From assembly GCF_000799165.1 (NCBI RefSeq), contig NZ_JUGF01000001.1, positions 558,001 through 622,000 of the forward strand: DNA of 64,000 bases, written 5' to 3'. The DNA is from Methylotenera versatilis 7. GTDB taxonomy: Bacteria > Pseudomonadota > Gammaproteobacteria > Burkholderiales > Methylophilaceae. Made by a program: the position numbers and the translations under genes. This document shows positions 17,511 through 26,739 of the stretch, piece by piece (position 1 is the first letter of the stretch; each line of letters begins with the position of its first letter). The notes beneath the pieces are model-generated. The model searched no databases. It saw nothing but the letters and a program-made list of their open reading frames with translations, and had not been told where the DNA came from.

Positions 17511-17524
17511 AGCAATACCCTAAC
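17511..17524 (-). repeat. Inverted copy of the island repeat (GTTAGGGTATTGCT on - strand)
   Basis: It lies 12 bases after the stop of the small basic frame. The following CAACCACATAAAACAATGCGTT corresponds to the sequence after the 14931 copy read on the - strand, where AACC.CAT and ATGC..GTT arms recur. Confidence 0.55.
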
Positions 17525-17657
17525 CCCAACCACATAAAACAATGCGTTATTTTTAACGTTTTTTAGATACGTTTAGGCGTTGTGATTCTGATTTATAAAA
17601 CAGCTGGCGCTTTTACAGGCTAATTACCGATAGGCTGACCTACATTCTCAGGTCAGC

Positions 17658-20600
17658 TCATTCAGTGACAGGTACAGCGGCATTACTTTTTGCGTCTTTT
17701 ATATCTAGTGTCAATTTAATATTAATGATTTTTCCATCCGCTTTGATTTTAACGGGAGTATCTACATGCACTCTGTCTGTTGTAATACCAGCGTCCATCA
17801 AGGCTCTTTGTATTGCTTCACCACGCGATTTGGCTAGCGCTTGCAAATCAGGTTCTGTAATTTCTATACTTGTTGTGAGTTTTTCTAATGCTTCCTCGTA
17901 ATGACCTTCTTTGGGTTTTTCTAATTTGGAGGCCAATTTTTTCAGGAGGCTCTTTTTCGTGAGCGTATCGTACAAGGCATCTATTGCTTTTTGTGTTTTT
18001 TGATTGCTTAAATCAATCGGCCCTGGCTGCTGGCCATCGGTAAGTTTGATGCCCATCTCTAGTGCAACTTTACTACGAAGCGTCATTTCTTGCAGTGCGC
18101 GTGAATCTAAAGCAACGTCATAGCTTGGGATAATGCCAAGTGCTAGCCCTGAGCGTTTACTCAATACTTGTGTAATGGTTTTTAATTTCTCCTGCTCTGG
18201 TGGCGCAACTACTGAGCTACCAGCTTCAAATGATATGGATTCTAGTTTTTCCGAATCTGCACCAAACAAATTACCTAATGCACGGAATGGCGAAGTGACA
18301 ATTTTAGTTAGCACATTTTTAATCGCTTTCCAGACAATACTGCCGTAGCTAAATTTAGGGTCATCCAAGCTACCTGAAATCGGCAGATCTAAATCAATGA
18401 TTCCGTCACTGTCTTCCAAAATAGCGATGGCGAAATCCAGCGGTAGATCGGCCGCATCCGCGCTATCTACTTTTTCACCCAACTTTAGTTTATTGATGAT
18501 AAATTTGTTTTCACCCGCCAATTGGCGTTGCTTGATTTTGTATTCCAAATCAACAGAAAGCCTACCGGAATCAATACGCCTGCCTGCAAATTTACCTGAA
18601 TAAGGCGTGAGTCGATTCATTTCAAGGTTTTTAAAGCTTAACTTTAAGTCAGTAAAGTTAGTCGCGTTGAATGGCTGCAGTGAGCCACGGATACGTGCAG
18701 ATCCATAGTCATCCACTTTACCATCAAGCTCCACTTGAGCAACAGATGTGGCATTGGTTGATACTCCATTAATCACACCGGTAAGCGAGTTAATATGTGT
18801 GCCAAACTGTGGTGTGAGTGAAAGATCAGCAAAATCCAGCTCGGCATTATCGATGCGTACCGTTTCAATGCTGACTGGAAATGCTTCTGTAGAGGCAGTG
18901 TTACTGGCTTCTGGCACGGGAAGCGCTTCAGGTATTTTGCCTGTGGCGGTTTGCGGCGTAGACGCACCAAATGTCAATGTAGGTTTAGCAATATCTGTAC
19001 TTGTTGCAACTACTGGCTGCTTAGATGAGGTGTTTTTTACCGGCACAGTAGTTGGGGTTGAGGATGACTGATTGCGTAAAATACGCGTTATATTCATGCT
19101 TCTGTCTTCATGAATAATAAACTTACCAACCGGGTTTACAAGCTGCAGCTGCGCCATATGAACACGATCAGGCGCCAAGGAAACTTCTAAGCTGTCGCTA
19201 CTGACGCGCTCCCAGCCCAAAAATGGTGCGCCACTCCCCTCTTCAACCAGTGAAAGTTTGTTCACACTAAATCCGCCCTTAAAAGCTACCGCCAAACGCT
19301 TACCTTCTTTTACTAACAATTTACCTGAGACGCCAGTGGCACCACCGTTAAGCTTAAGAAAGGCAAACTGGCTGACATATGGCCCAAAGGGTTTTAGCGC
19401 CAACTGTGACAGCTTAACGTTCAAATCAGCTTTTAGAGGTGAAGGCGTGAGATTACCCTGTGCTGTAAATTGACCGCCTTGTTTGACCTGAAACGCCGCT
19501 TTAACTGGTACGGGATGCGATAAATTTAACGAGGTATCAAGTATCTCAAGCGCAACTTTTTCAATATCCAAGATTACCGGTGTATTAAGACTGCGATCTT
19601 CCACATGCAAGTCGGCGTTATCTAAAGCCAGTTTTTTGAGTGATAAAGCCCAGTCAGGTTTTTTACCTTCATGGTTTGATTCTGCATTGGCTTTACTAGC
19701 CGCGCTCGGCACAGTTTTCAATATTGATTGCCAGTTAATCGGCTTATCTGCTTCTTTGATAATCTGCGTTTTAAGCCCCGATAATATAATGGATTGCACG
19801 CCCACTTTCTGACTTGCTAAGCTTATTTCACCTTCGTTAAGGTTAAGCTGCTCCAGCGTAGCAACTGGCGTTTTATATAAAGTCGACTTTACTGTTACCC
19901 CAGCAATATTGCTTTGCAGTTTGCTAATTTCTATGCTGCCTTGTGGCATCGTAACCGCGAATCCAAGATTAAGACCTGCCACATCAACCTTGAGCGGGTG
20001 CACAAACCCCTGATCTTCGTAAGCTAAGTCAGTCAGCTTCAAATTCAAATCTTGAAAGTTAAGCTGTGGCTTATTTTGTATAGAAAAATCTAATTGCGGC
20101 AACGTAACTGCAGCCTGTTTCAATGACAAATTCCCAGCCGGCATGACCTTTCCAGCTAAGTTATCAAGTGTTATCGCAATGTTATTAAGTGATACTTTGG
20201 GTTGGTCTTTGGGGAGTGAGAAATCGTAAGAAAAACTTGCCTGAATATCGCCACCTGCAGGTTTAAAGGGCAAATTAACATCCTCTACAATTTGCATCAG
20301 CTTAGCGAGTTGAACATGATCAAATGCTATATGCCCTTTTGATGCGATAGGATTTACACCTAAATCCCCTTTCCATTTAAGGGCTCCGCCCTGTTCAGAT
20401 AGTTTTGCCGCGACAAAATAGTCCCCACGGTCTTTAGGCAAAGTGGAAAAGTTATCTAATTGAAAGGTTAATGGCGTTAGGTTCGCTTTGAATGGCGTAG
20501 GACGGTTTGCATCCTCATATTGAACATGGCCCTGCTTAACTGAAAAAAAGCCTATGGCTACACGGGGGATTGTATTGCTTGGTGGCGTTTTGTCTTCATT

Positions 20601-20993
20601 AAGTTTTGCTATAAGGTCGGCCCAATTGAGCTTGCCTTTAGTGGATATTGCAATGTTTGCCCGTGGTGCCGTAATGCTGATTTCTTTGAATTTCCAAGCC
20701 CAATCAAATAATCCGTTTACCTCAAAATCCACTACCAGCCTATCAAAACCGACAAGCGGCGCACCGCTTTTTTCTGTTAAATTAAAGTTCTCAATAGTGG
20801 TTTTTAAACGAAAAGGATCAAATGTCACTTTGCCCACGTTGGCATGACTTGCTAGTTTATTTTCCGCCAGCCAAGGCACAATGCGCTGAGCAAGAGGATT
20901 TATAGCGAGGTAACTAAATAAAAGATAGGAAATACACAGCCCGGCAATTATTTTAATCGGTAGATTTAATTTATTTTTTATATTATTCAGCAT
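17658..20993 (-). CDS. Large AsmA-like DUF748 protein
   Basis: 1111 residues with one N-terminal membrane helix (about 12-32) followed by a very long periplasmic region of repeating beta-strands. Segments such as FDPFRLKTTIENFNL, VRIDNAELDFADLSLTPQFG and DFAIAILEDSDGIIDLDLPISGSLDDPKFSYG are typical of DUF748/AsmA-clan proteins, which are thought to bridge the envelope and help lipid transport. A Pro/Thr/Ser-rich linker lies near residue 645-690. The C-terminal 200 residues include SKRSGLALGIIPSYD, normal for the family. It is monocistronic: the next gene is separated by a terminator. Confidence 0.85.
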   Translation of the reverse strand: MLNNIKNKLNLPIKIIAGLCISYLLFSYLAINPLAQRIVPWLAENKLASHANVGKVTFDPFRLKTTIENFNLTEKSGAPLVGFDRLVVDFEVNGLFDWAWKFKEISITAPRANIAISTKGKLNWADLIAKLNEDKTPPSNTIPRVAIGFFSVKQGHVQYEDANRPTPFKANLTPLTFQLDNFSTLPKDRGDYFVAAKLSEQGGALKWKGDLGVNPIASKGHIAFDHVQLAKLMQIVEDVNLPFKPAGGDIQASFSYDFSLPKDQPKVSLNNIAITLDNLAGKVMPAGNLSLKQAAVTLPQLDFSIQNKPQLNFQDLNLKLTDLAYEDQGFVHPLKVDVAGLNLGFAVTMPQGSIEISKLQSNIAGVTVKSTLYKTPVATLEQLNLNEGEISLASQKVGVQSIILSGLKTQIIKEADKPINWQSILKTVPSAASKANAESNHEGKKPDWALSLKKLALDNADLHVEDRSLNTPVILDIEKVALEILDTSLNLSHPVPVKAAFQVKQGGQFTAQGNLTPSPLKADLNVKLSQLALKPFGPYVSQFAFLKLNGGATGVSGKLLVKEGKRLAVAFKGGFSVNKLSLVEEGSGAPFLGWERVSSDSLEVSLAPDRVHMAQLQLVNPVGKFIIHEDRSMNITRILRNQSSSTPTTVPVKNTSSKQPVVATSTDIAKPTLTFGASTPQTATGKIPEALPVPEASNTASTEAFPVSIETVRIDNAELDFADLSLTPQFGTHINSLTGVINGVSTNATSVAQVELDGKVDDYGSARIRGSLQPFNATNFTDLKLSFKNLEMNRLTPYSGKFAGRRIDSGRLSVDLEYKIKQRQLAGENKFIINKLKLGEKVDSADAADLPLDFAIAILEDSDGIIDLDLPISGSLDDPKFSYGSIVWKAIKNVLTKIVTSPFRALGNLFGADSEKLESISFEAGSSVVAPPEQEKLKTITQVLSKRSGLALGIIPSYDVALDSRALQEMTLRSKVALEMGIKLTDGQQPGPIDLSNQKTQKAIDALYDTLTKKSLLKKLASKLEKPKEGHYEEALEKLTTSIEITEPDLQALAKSRGEAIQRALMDAGITTDRVHVDTPVKIKADGKIINIKLTLDIKDAKSNAAVPVTE

Positions 20994-21052
20994 GGAATAA
21001 GCTTAGCAAAATTATGCAAATAGGTGTTGTTATGATGATTATCTTTGCTGTA

Positions 21053-21079
21053 AAAAAGCCGCTTATTCAGCGGCTTTTT
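21053..21079. terminator. Rho-independent terminator of the alcohol dehydrogenase gene
   Basis: AAAAAGCCGC (21053-21062), loop TTATTCA, GCGGCTTTTT (21070-21079). It lies 30 bases past the dehydrogenase stop on the - strand and isolates it from the DUF748 gene. Confidence 0.9.
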
Positions 21080-21108
21080 AAAAAAACATCCAATAATCTA
21101 ATAAATGA

Positions 21109-22158
21109 TTAATCTTTCAAAGTTGCCATATCGATCACAAAGCGATATTTCACATCGCCTTTAATCATACGCTCATAAGCTTCATTCACATCCTGAATTG
21201 CGATCACTTCTATATCAGAAGTAATATTGTGTTTGGCGCAAAAATCCAGCATTTCTTGCGTTTCCTTAATGCCGCCAATCAAGGAGCCTGCGATTTGTCT
21301 ACGCTTGAAGATTAAGCTACCAATATTGGGTGAAGGATGAGCATGTTCCGGCACGCCATTCAAGCACATCGTGCCATCACGTTTTAATAGTTCGGTAAAT
21401 ACATCAAGGTTATGTGCTGCGGCAACCGTATTAAGAATAAAATCAAAACTTTTGAGATGCGCTTTCATTTCATCCGGATTTTTGGAGATGACAACCTCAT
21501 CCGCACCAAGCCGTTTAGCGTCTGCAACTTTATTGCTTGAAGTGGTAAACAGCACGACATGTGCGCCCATGGCATGAGCAAGTTTCACCGCCATATGGCC
21601 AAGACCGCCTAGCCCGACAACCCCAACTTTGCTGCCTGGCCCGACTTTCCAGTGTTTTAATGGTGAGTACGTTGTGATACCTGCGCACAGCAAAGGTGCT
21701 ACTGCAGCTAAATCTAATTTCTCAGAAATGTGTAATACAAAATGTTCATCAACGACTATCTGGTTAGAGTATCCGCCATAAGTCATCTTGCCAGTATGTT
21801 TATCAGGACTATTGTAAGTAAAAACCTCTTGGTCGCAATACTGCTCTAGTCCATCCTTACAGTCTTCGCATACACCACATGAGTCGACCAAACACCCTAC
21901 CCCAGCTAAATCCCCTACTTTAAACGCCTTAACATCGGCACCTACACTCGTTACGCGCCCTACAATTTCATGCCCAGGTATAACCGGGTAAACAGAGTTT
22001 TGCCATTCATTGCGTGCTGTGTGTAGATCTGAATGGCAAACGCCGCAAAATAAAATCTCAATTTGTATATCTTTAGCGCCAACCTCGCGACGTTCAAACT
22101 GAAATGGGGCCAACTTCTCTTTGGCTGAAACTGCTGCATAACTAATTGCTTTCGTCAT
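21109..22158 (-). CDS. Zinc-dependent NAD(P)-linked alcohol dehydrogenase (YahK/CAD type)
   Basis: 349-residue medium-chain dehydrogenase. Catalytic zinc ligands are in CGVCHSDLH (near residue 36) and GHE (near 61); the structural zinc cysteines lie in CGVCEDCKDGLEQYC (near 94-108). The Rossmann nucleotide motif is GLGGLGHMAVKLA (near 178). The pattern fits the cinnamyl-alcohol/YahK aldehyde reductase branch, generally NADPH-preferring and active on a range of aldehydes. AGGAG lies at the right distance from the ATG. A 38-bp inverted-repeat site lies upstream (22224-22261). Aldehyde detoxification is a plausible role in a methylotroph, but this is not proven by the neighbourhood. Confidence 0.9.
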   Translation of the reverse strand: MTKAISYAAVSAKEKLAPFQFERREVGAKDIQIEILFCGVCHSDLHTARNEWQNSVYPVIPGHEIVGRVTSVGADVKAFKVGDLAGVGCLVDSCGVCEDCKDGLEQYCDQEVFTYNSPDKHTGKMTYGGYSNQIVVDEHFVLHISEKLDLAAVAPLLCAGITTYSPLKHWKVGPGSKVGVVGLGGLGHMAVKLAHAMGAHVVLFTTSSNKVADAKRLGADEVVISKNPDEMKAHLKSFDFILNTVAAAHNLDVFTELLKRDGTMCLNGVPEHAHPSPNIGSLIFKRRQIAGSLIGGIKETQEMLDFCAKHNITSDIEVIAIQDVNEAYERMIKGDVKYRFVIDMATLKD

Positions 22159-22223
22159 TTATTTCTCCTGATAATTACTCGAACCTAAACAAATTGATTG
22201 GTGAGGCTTAGTCGCCTTAATCT

Positions 22224-22261
22224 GACATTGAATATAGTAGAGTTATCTTATACTCAATGTC
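22224..22261. promoter_or_regulatory. Inverted repeat upstream of the alcohol dehydrogenase (putative operator)
   Basis: GACATTGA (22224-22231) and TCAATGTC (22254-22261) are perfect arms, with TATA steps also mirrored just inside. The centre is about 85 bases upstream of the dehydrogenase ATG, so it could be a regulator site. Confidence 0.5.
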
Positions 22262-22415
22262 CATTTCGAGTATTAAGCTTTATGGAATTCAGTATTCCAA
22301 AATTGAGCTGTAGGCTACCAAAGCTTGCGTAATAAGTTTTTTACAGCAGAAATAAAGCGCCATCTGTGATTACTCGGATTCAAACTTTTCCGCAGCATTG
22401 AAAGTTTGGCGTATA

Positions 22416-22462
22416 TCTAAACTGCGTACATACATGGATTTTTTGCCTGTGCGCAGTTTAGA
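22416..22462. terminator. Long hairpin at the 3' end of the mxa operon
   Basis: TCTAAACTGCG (22416-22426) and CGCAGTTTAGA (22452-22462) are perfect 11-base arms, extended by three more pairs (one G-U). It begins six bases after the mxaL stop. No T-tract follows on the - strand, so it could be a Rho-dependent end, an mRNA-stabilising hairpin or a regulatory site. Confidence 0.5.
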
Positions 22463-22468
22463 CATTCC

Positions 22469-23449
22469 TTAATTTGAGCCCCTATTTAGAGCGCCTTTAG
22501 ACTCAAAAGATTTGAGGATGATATTGGGTAAAAAAGTAAGCAATACCAATATTAACGCACACACTATATACATCCAACGTACTGAATAGGCAGTTACAAA
22601 ACTTGCAGCTGGTTTTTGTTTTTGAACAAAGTCATAAAACTCCGGCGTGTCTTGCCCCTTGATATATTTTGCTTTTATATCGCCTGCAAGAGATTTGAGA
22701 TAATCATCCTCAAGCTGAGATAAAAATTGGTCATACTCTGCACTGGCGATTGGTGGGTCAGGCTCATCCTGACTAGCATCCGAATATGTCACGCCGACCG
22801 CACCCGAGTTGTTATTATCATTCATTGGCCAATACCCTACCCGTTTATTCGCCGAATTGAAGCGTGGCACAGGCACTTTTGTCGTTCCACCAACGCCCAC
22901 AAAAACAAAGTTTTTCCCAATCTGTACGCCACTTAAGTCCTGTTTTATCGTGACATTTACTCTGGGCGCTTCATCACCATCGGTAAAAAACAGCATCTGC
23001 GCAGGAACATTCAATGAATCAAATACATTCTCCGCTGCCTTTACACCAAAACTCAGGCGACTATTACCTTTCCAGGCCATGCGCCACTCCAGGTGTGAAA
23101 TGGTGTCGGTAATCACATCATAATTCGCGCACACTTCTAAAGGCGTAATCAGCAAGGCGACGTTATCGGAAGCAAAAATACCCACACTGATATAAGTACC
23201 GCATGAAGAAGTCTCTACGATTTTTTTCATCAAATGTCGCGTGTAAGCCAATCTACTAGCTGCTTGGTTGTTCAGTTTCTCATCTTCGGCATTCATACTT
23301 TGTGACACATCTGCCACCAATAAGTAATTATGTACCTTTTGTTTTAACTGAATCTCTGGCTTGACTAGCGCCAATGTGAGCAAGGTAATTACGCCAATAT
23401 ACAACGCAGTTTCATAGTTATTCTTAATGAATTCAATGGTTTTTTTCAT
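22469..23449 (-). CDS. mxaL: MxaL, VWA-domain protein of methanol dehydrogenase maturation
   Basis: 326 residues. An N-terminal membrane helix (about 13-30) is followed by a von Willebrand A domain with the MIDAS motif DVSQS near residue 46 and FTDGDE near 175. A second membrane helix lies near the C-terminus (about 292-312). This is the MxaL layout: a membrane-anchored periplasmic VWA domain. In methylotrophs mxaL is needed, with mxaA and mxaK, for calcium insertion into methanol dehydrogenase. It is the last gene of the cluster, overlapping mxaK by 4 bases. Confidence 0.85.
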   Translation of the reverse strand: MKKTIEFIKNNYETALYIGVITLLTLALVKPEIQLKQKVHNYLLVADVSQSMNAEDEKLNNQAASRLAYTRHLMKKIVETSSCGTYISVGIFASDNVALLITPLEVCANYDVITDTISHLEWRMAWKGNSRLSFGVKAAENVFDSLNVPAQMLFFTDGDEAPRVNVTIKQDLSGVQIGKNFVFVGVGGTTKVPVPRFNSANKRVGYWPMNDNNNSGAVGVTYSDASQDEPDPPIASAEYDQFLSQLEDDYLKSLAGDIKAKYIKGQDTPEFYDFVQKQKPAASFVTAYSVRWMYIVCALILVLLTFLPNIILKSFESKGALNRGSN

Positions 23450-23982
23450 GGCAAACCAATCGGCAAGTTACTCAACTCCATTGTTGACTGATCTTTAGGA
23501 GCAGCTTTCATATTGTTAAACATAACAGAATTCAGCAAACTTAAATTGAATTTTGCAGGCAAGGATTGTGGGGATAATCTTAACGATTGTTCATAGGCGA
23601 TTTTGGCTTGCGAGTAAGCATATCGTGCTTCATCTTGCAGTGTGCCATCATCGTTAATCCTGCGAATCAAGCCAAAAATAAACAAATTATTGCCGATGTT
23701 ATATTGAATCTTTGCCTGTTCCGTTAGGCTTGGTGACGTATCCAATAGCTGGCCGTAAGTCTGCACAGCATGTTTGTAATCTCCCTTTTTACCTTGGCTA
23801 TAGGCCGCCGCAAACTTTTGCAAATAAGGATAAGAGGCATCCGTAATCTGCTGATCTGATTGAATCGCGCGATTCACTTTGACGATCTTGTTGTATTGGT
23901 AAGCCTCATAGAGGCCACCAACCAAACCTATTACCAGCAACAATCCAAAAACGATATTGCTTTTATGAATAGTTTTTACCAT
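23446..23982 (-). CDS. mxaK: MxaK, accessory protein of methanol dehydrogenase maturation
   Basis: 178 residues with an N-terminal membrane anchor (about 8-26) and a helical TPR-like region containing YKHAVQTYGQLLDTSP and YNIGNNLFIFG. The identification rests on its position between the VWA genes mxaC and mxaL, its size and its anchor-plus-TPR layout. Genetic work in Methylobacterium links MxaK to calcium insertion into the enzyme. It overlaps mxaC by 7 bases and mxaL by 4. Confidence 0.8.
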   Translation of the reverse strand: MVKTIHKSNIVFGLLLVIGLVGGLYEAYQYNKIVKVNRAIQSDQQITDASYPYLQKFAAAYSQGKKGDYKHAVQTYGQLLDTSPSLTEQAKIQYNIGNNLFIFGLIRRINDDGTLQDEARYAYSQAKIAYEQSLRLSPQSLPAKFNLSLLNSVMFNNMKAAPKDQSTMELSNLPIGLP

Positions 23983-24947
23983 GAATACACCTTTAAATTT
24001 TTGAAAATCAATATAAAAACACCGAGTATGAGCGAGAAAATAATCAGGTCACGTGAGTAGTCATGTCCCGGAATATTCACGGAATATTGAATGATATTTT
24101 TCTCTTTTGAATCGATGTATTGCAATGCAGACTGCAAGGTGGCTGGGTTATCTGCTTCAAAAGCTTTGTATTTTATTTTGATGGATTTGAAAAATTTATC
24201 TAAAGCAATGGCATCAGGAACGCTATCGTCTGGATAAGTTTGTTTAGTAAAAATACTAATATCATCAGGCTCACGCAGCACAATCCAGTAGAAGTTTAAT
24301 TTTTTACCGCTTAACTCTTCAGTGATTGTTCGCTTAACGCGCGGACTCAGCTTACCTGCACCATCGGATAGCAAAATAATGGCACGTGAGCCAGAGCTTT
24401 GAATATCATCAAAAAGTGTGACGGCTTGTGTTACACCCGCCCCAATATTGGTTTGATTAATCGCTGGTCCAGTTGCTGCATTGATGGCAGAGTGAATCGC
24501 ATCGATATTGGTGGTGATTTTCATACCATATAAAGATGAATTGGTGAAACCAACCACCCCCATCATGTCATCAGGACGCGAATCGATAAACCGGGTAATC
24601 AGTCGTCTGGCAGCGGCAGATTTAATCTCTGCAGCACGGCCACTATTTGATTGGCCGGCAAACGGATGGTCCATACTCACGCTGCGGTCAATCACAAAAA
24701 CCGTTTGCGCGCCTTTGCCGACTTTCAGTACTTTTGTGCTTGCCCCCTGTGGCGATGCCAAAGCCAGAATCAGGCTAAGTATGGTAACGGCAATCATAGT
24801 TTTCAAAACGTAATTGGCGATATCTGAAAGCCTGTCTACTGGAATGATTGGCAGCCATGAATATATCTGTCCTTGATGGCTTTTGAACCAGAACGGAATC
24901 AATGTAAGCGGCAGTAAAAGCAACACCCATGGATGCAAAAGCGTCAT
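23976..24947 (-). CDS. mxaC: MxaC, VWA-domain membrane protein
   Basis: 323 residues. It begins with MTLLHPWVLLLLPLTLIPFW, a typical start for BatA/MxaC-type VWA membrane proteins, then a second membrane helix (about 48-66). The VWA domain has the MIDAS motif DRSVS near residue 92 and ILLSDGAGK near 193. A C-terminal membrane helix follows (about 300-317). In the mxa cluster this gene is involved in assembly of active methanol dehydrogenase. It overlaps mxaA by 4 bases and mxaK by 7. Confidence 0.85.
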   Translation of the reverse strand: MTLLHPWVLLLLPLTLIPFWFKSHQGQIYSWLPIIPVDRLSDIANYVLKTMIAVTILSLILALASPQGASTKVLKVGKGAQTVFVIDRSVSMDHPFAGQSNSGRAAEIKSAAARRLITRFIDSRPDDMMGVVGFTNSSLYGMKITTNIDAIHSAINAATGPAINQTNIGAGVTQAVTLFDDIQSSGSRAIILLSDGAGKLSPRVKRTITEELSGKKLNFYWIVLREPDDISIFTKQTYPDDSVPDAIALDKFFKSIKIKYKAFEADNPATLQSALQYIDSKEKNIIQYSVNIPGHDYSRDLIIFSLILGVFILIFKNLKVYSW

Positions 24948-25879
24948 TTGACACCTCTTTCACAGTTTCTGAGTGTCTTGCTTAAGTTGATTAATTCATT
25001 AATCAGCTGCTCGCTGTTTTCAGCGTGGTCAGAAAACAATGCTGCATTTGAACGCTCAAAGAAACGAAGAATCTCTGCTTTCTGTGAAGTATAAGCCGGG
25101 TTAGCCGATACAAAATCGTTCACATCACTCGCAAATAGATTGGCACCATGAATTTTATTAAAGGCCTGATGCATATAAAGCAAAGCTTTTTGCTCATTAG
25201 CCTTATTTTTATTCAGTTTCTTGATTTTTCGATGTGCCTGAGCGAAAGCGCCGTTCATAAATGGCAGCCATTGTTTATCTGCGTTGATGTAAATAAGCCC
25301 AATCAAGCCAGTAACAAACATGGCAATCAACACGATTAGCCTGGTTTTATGCGGATTTAAATCGATTAATGTCGGCTTGTGTTGCGGTTGAACACTATCT
25401 TTTGCAGACTTGAGGCCAGTTGGCACCAGTGATGCCTGCCAGAAACGCCATGCGGGAATATTGATAGAAACCGGAGTTGATGTGTTAGCTTTTCCACCAG
25501 TCACTTCAATGTGTTCTGCAGGCAACTGCATCACACTTGGTTTGGCTGAATAACCGAATACTTGATAACTTAACTTGATTTTATAAGTGGTTTTTTCGTC
25601 ATTGGTTTTACTGTCTATCTTGATATCATTCAGCTCAACCCCATTTTGATTGGTGCCTTTTACTGGAAATGCGTTTTTGCTGATTTGATAGGGTTTTAAT
25701 ACCTCTATTTCAATTTCCCTGCTGAGCAAATCCCCTATTTGGACACCAACACTTTTCGATGGATTAATGATGTTAACAATGCTGGCCTCAGACTCTTGTG
25801 CTGCCAAGCATGGATTCATCAAAGCAAAAGTCCCGAACGCAGCAGTCAAAAACAGCATTTTTTTAATTATATTTTTCAT
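24944..25879 (-). CDS. mxaA: MxaA, methanol dehydrogenase maturation protein
   Basis: 311 residues: a signal peptide ending near CLAAQE (about residue 27), a periplasmic beta-domain (IGDLLSREIEIEVLKPYQI), a membrane helix (about 181-198) and a cytoplasmic helical tail with HQAFNKIHG. The layout and position between the DUF58 and VWA genes fit MxaA. It is implicated in calcium incorporation into MxaFI. It overlaps both neighbours by 4 bases (ATGA), suggesting strict stoichiometry. Confidence 0.83.
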   Translation of the reverse strand: MKNIIKKMLFLTAAFGTFALMNPCLAAQESEASIVNIINPSKSVGVQIGDLLSREIEIEVLKPYQISKNAFPVKGTNQNGVELNDIKIDSKTNDEKTTYKIKLSYQVFGYSAKPSVMQLPAEHIEVTGGKANTSTPVSINIPAWRFWQASLVPTGLKSAKDSVQPQHKPTLIDLNPHKTRLIVLIAMFVTGLIGLIYINADKQWLPFMNGAFAQAHRKIKKLNKNKANEQKALLYMHQAFNKIHGANLFASDVNDFVSANPAYTSQKAEILRFFERSNAALFSDHAENSEQLINELINLSKTLRNCERGVK

Positions 25880-26739
25880 AGGCTCATATATTCTTCAAAA
25901 TAATGTGATACGGCATCTGCATCGAATCGGTCACTGACATAAAGCGCCTGCGTATCAAACCTAGCAAACAAAGCCTCCAATGTCTGCTTGCGCTCAACAA
26001 ACGCCTGCTCAAACTGCACACGTACCGCTTCCCTAAAGAAGATGCTGCGGCTTAAGCCGGTTTCCGGATCAATCATGTTGCCGAAACCAAACTTGGGCAG
26101 CTTTTTATATTCGTGTTCATCCCATAAGACTATCGGCACAATCTGATGCGCTGACATAGCATTAAAGGCCTGTTCGATCAGATGTATCGGCATATGGAAA
26201 TCCGATATCCAGAACACCAGGCCTTTGTGCTGGCTCAGGTACTGCGGCACTTCCAGGATGCCTTCAGCACTGATGCGTAACTTTTGGTAGTTGGTGAGTT
26301 GCTCGATCAGCTCAAAGGATTGGTGGACGTGATGACTTAACGGCAAGGTGAGTTCTTCTATCACTTGTTCGTTATAGGCAATAAAGCTGAATAGATCACT
26401 CATCTCAAAGGCGGAGTAGGCAATGGAGGCTGCGATTTCTTTGGCAATATCCAGTTTTCTGGTTCTGCCCTTGAACTGCATGGAACTGGAACAATCGCAT
26501 ACGGCAAAAATCGGTGTGGTGTTGTCTTGGTTGAACAGCTTTACCTGTATTTGTTCATATGGGTCGCGCAAGGTCTGGCGCAAATCGATGCGCCGCACAT
26601 CCGGATGGTCTACCAGCGACAGGTTGCCTCTGTACTCAAACCCCAGGCCGCGTTGCGATCCGCGGTGGTCGCCGGAATGCACGCTGCTGGACTTCCAGGG
26701 GATCTGGTAGGTAAATGGTTTTGCGTAGGCCGGAATCAT
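25876..26739 (-). CDS. mxaS: MxaS, DUF58-family protein
   Basis: 287 residues. The early motif GDHRGSQRGLGFEYRG leads into a DUF58 core with DVRRIDLRQTLRD and the VWA-like motif CDCSSS near residue 82, in which Cys lies next to the metal-site Asp. No membrane segment is obvious, so it is probably cytoplasmic and works with the MoxR ATPase upstream. DUF58 proteins regularly follow MoxR genes. It overlaps mxaR and mxaA by 4 bases each. Confidence 0.83.
   Translation of the reverse strand: MIPAYAKPFTYQIPWKSSSVHSGDHRGSQRGLGFEYRGNLSLVDHPDVRRIDLRQTLRDPYEQIQVKLFNQDNTTPIFAVCDCSSSMQFKGRTRKLDIAKEIAASIAYSAFEMSDLFSFIAYNEQVIEELTLPLSHHVHQSFELIEQLTNYQKLRISAEGILEVPQYLSQHKGLVFWISDFHMPIHLIEQAFNAMSAHQIVPIVLWDEHEYKKLPKFGFGNMIDPETGLSRSIFFREAVRVQFEQAFVERKQTLEALFARFDTQALYVSDRFDADAVSHYFEEYMSL

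Larger units (their letters stand above)
22159..22468. other. Intergenic region between adh and mxaL
   Basis: 310 bases without a gene. It contains the adh ribosome-binding site, an inverted repeat at 22224-22261 and a strong hairpin at 22416-22462 directly after mxaL. Nothing else was recognised; no open frame with a ribosome-binding site. Confidence 0.6.

Noticed and set aside
14763-17657. Insertion sequence or prophage
   Set aside because: No transposase, integrase or phage structural gene and no terminal inverted repeats with target duplication were seen; only short repeats.
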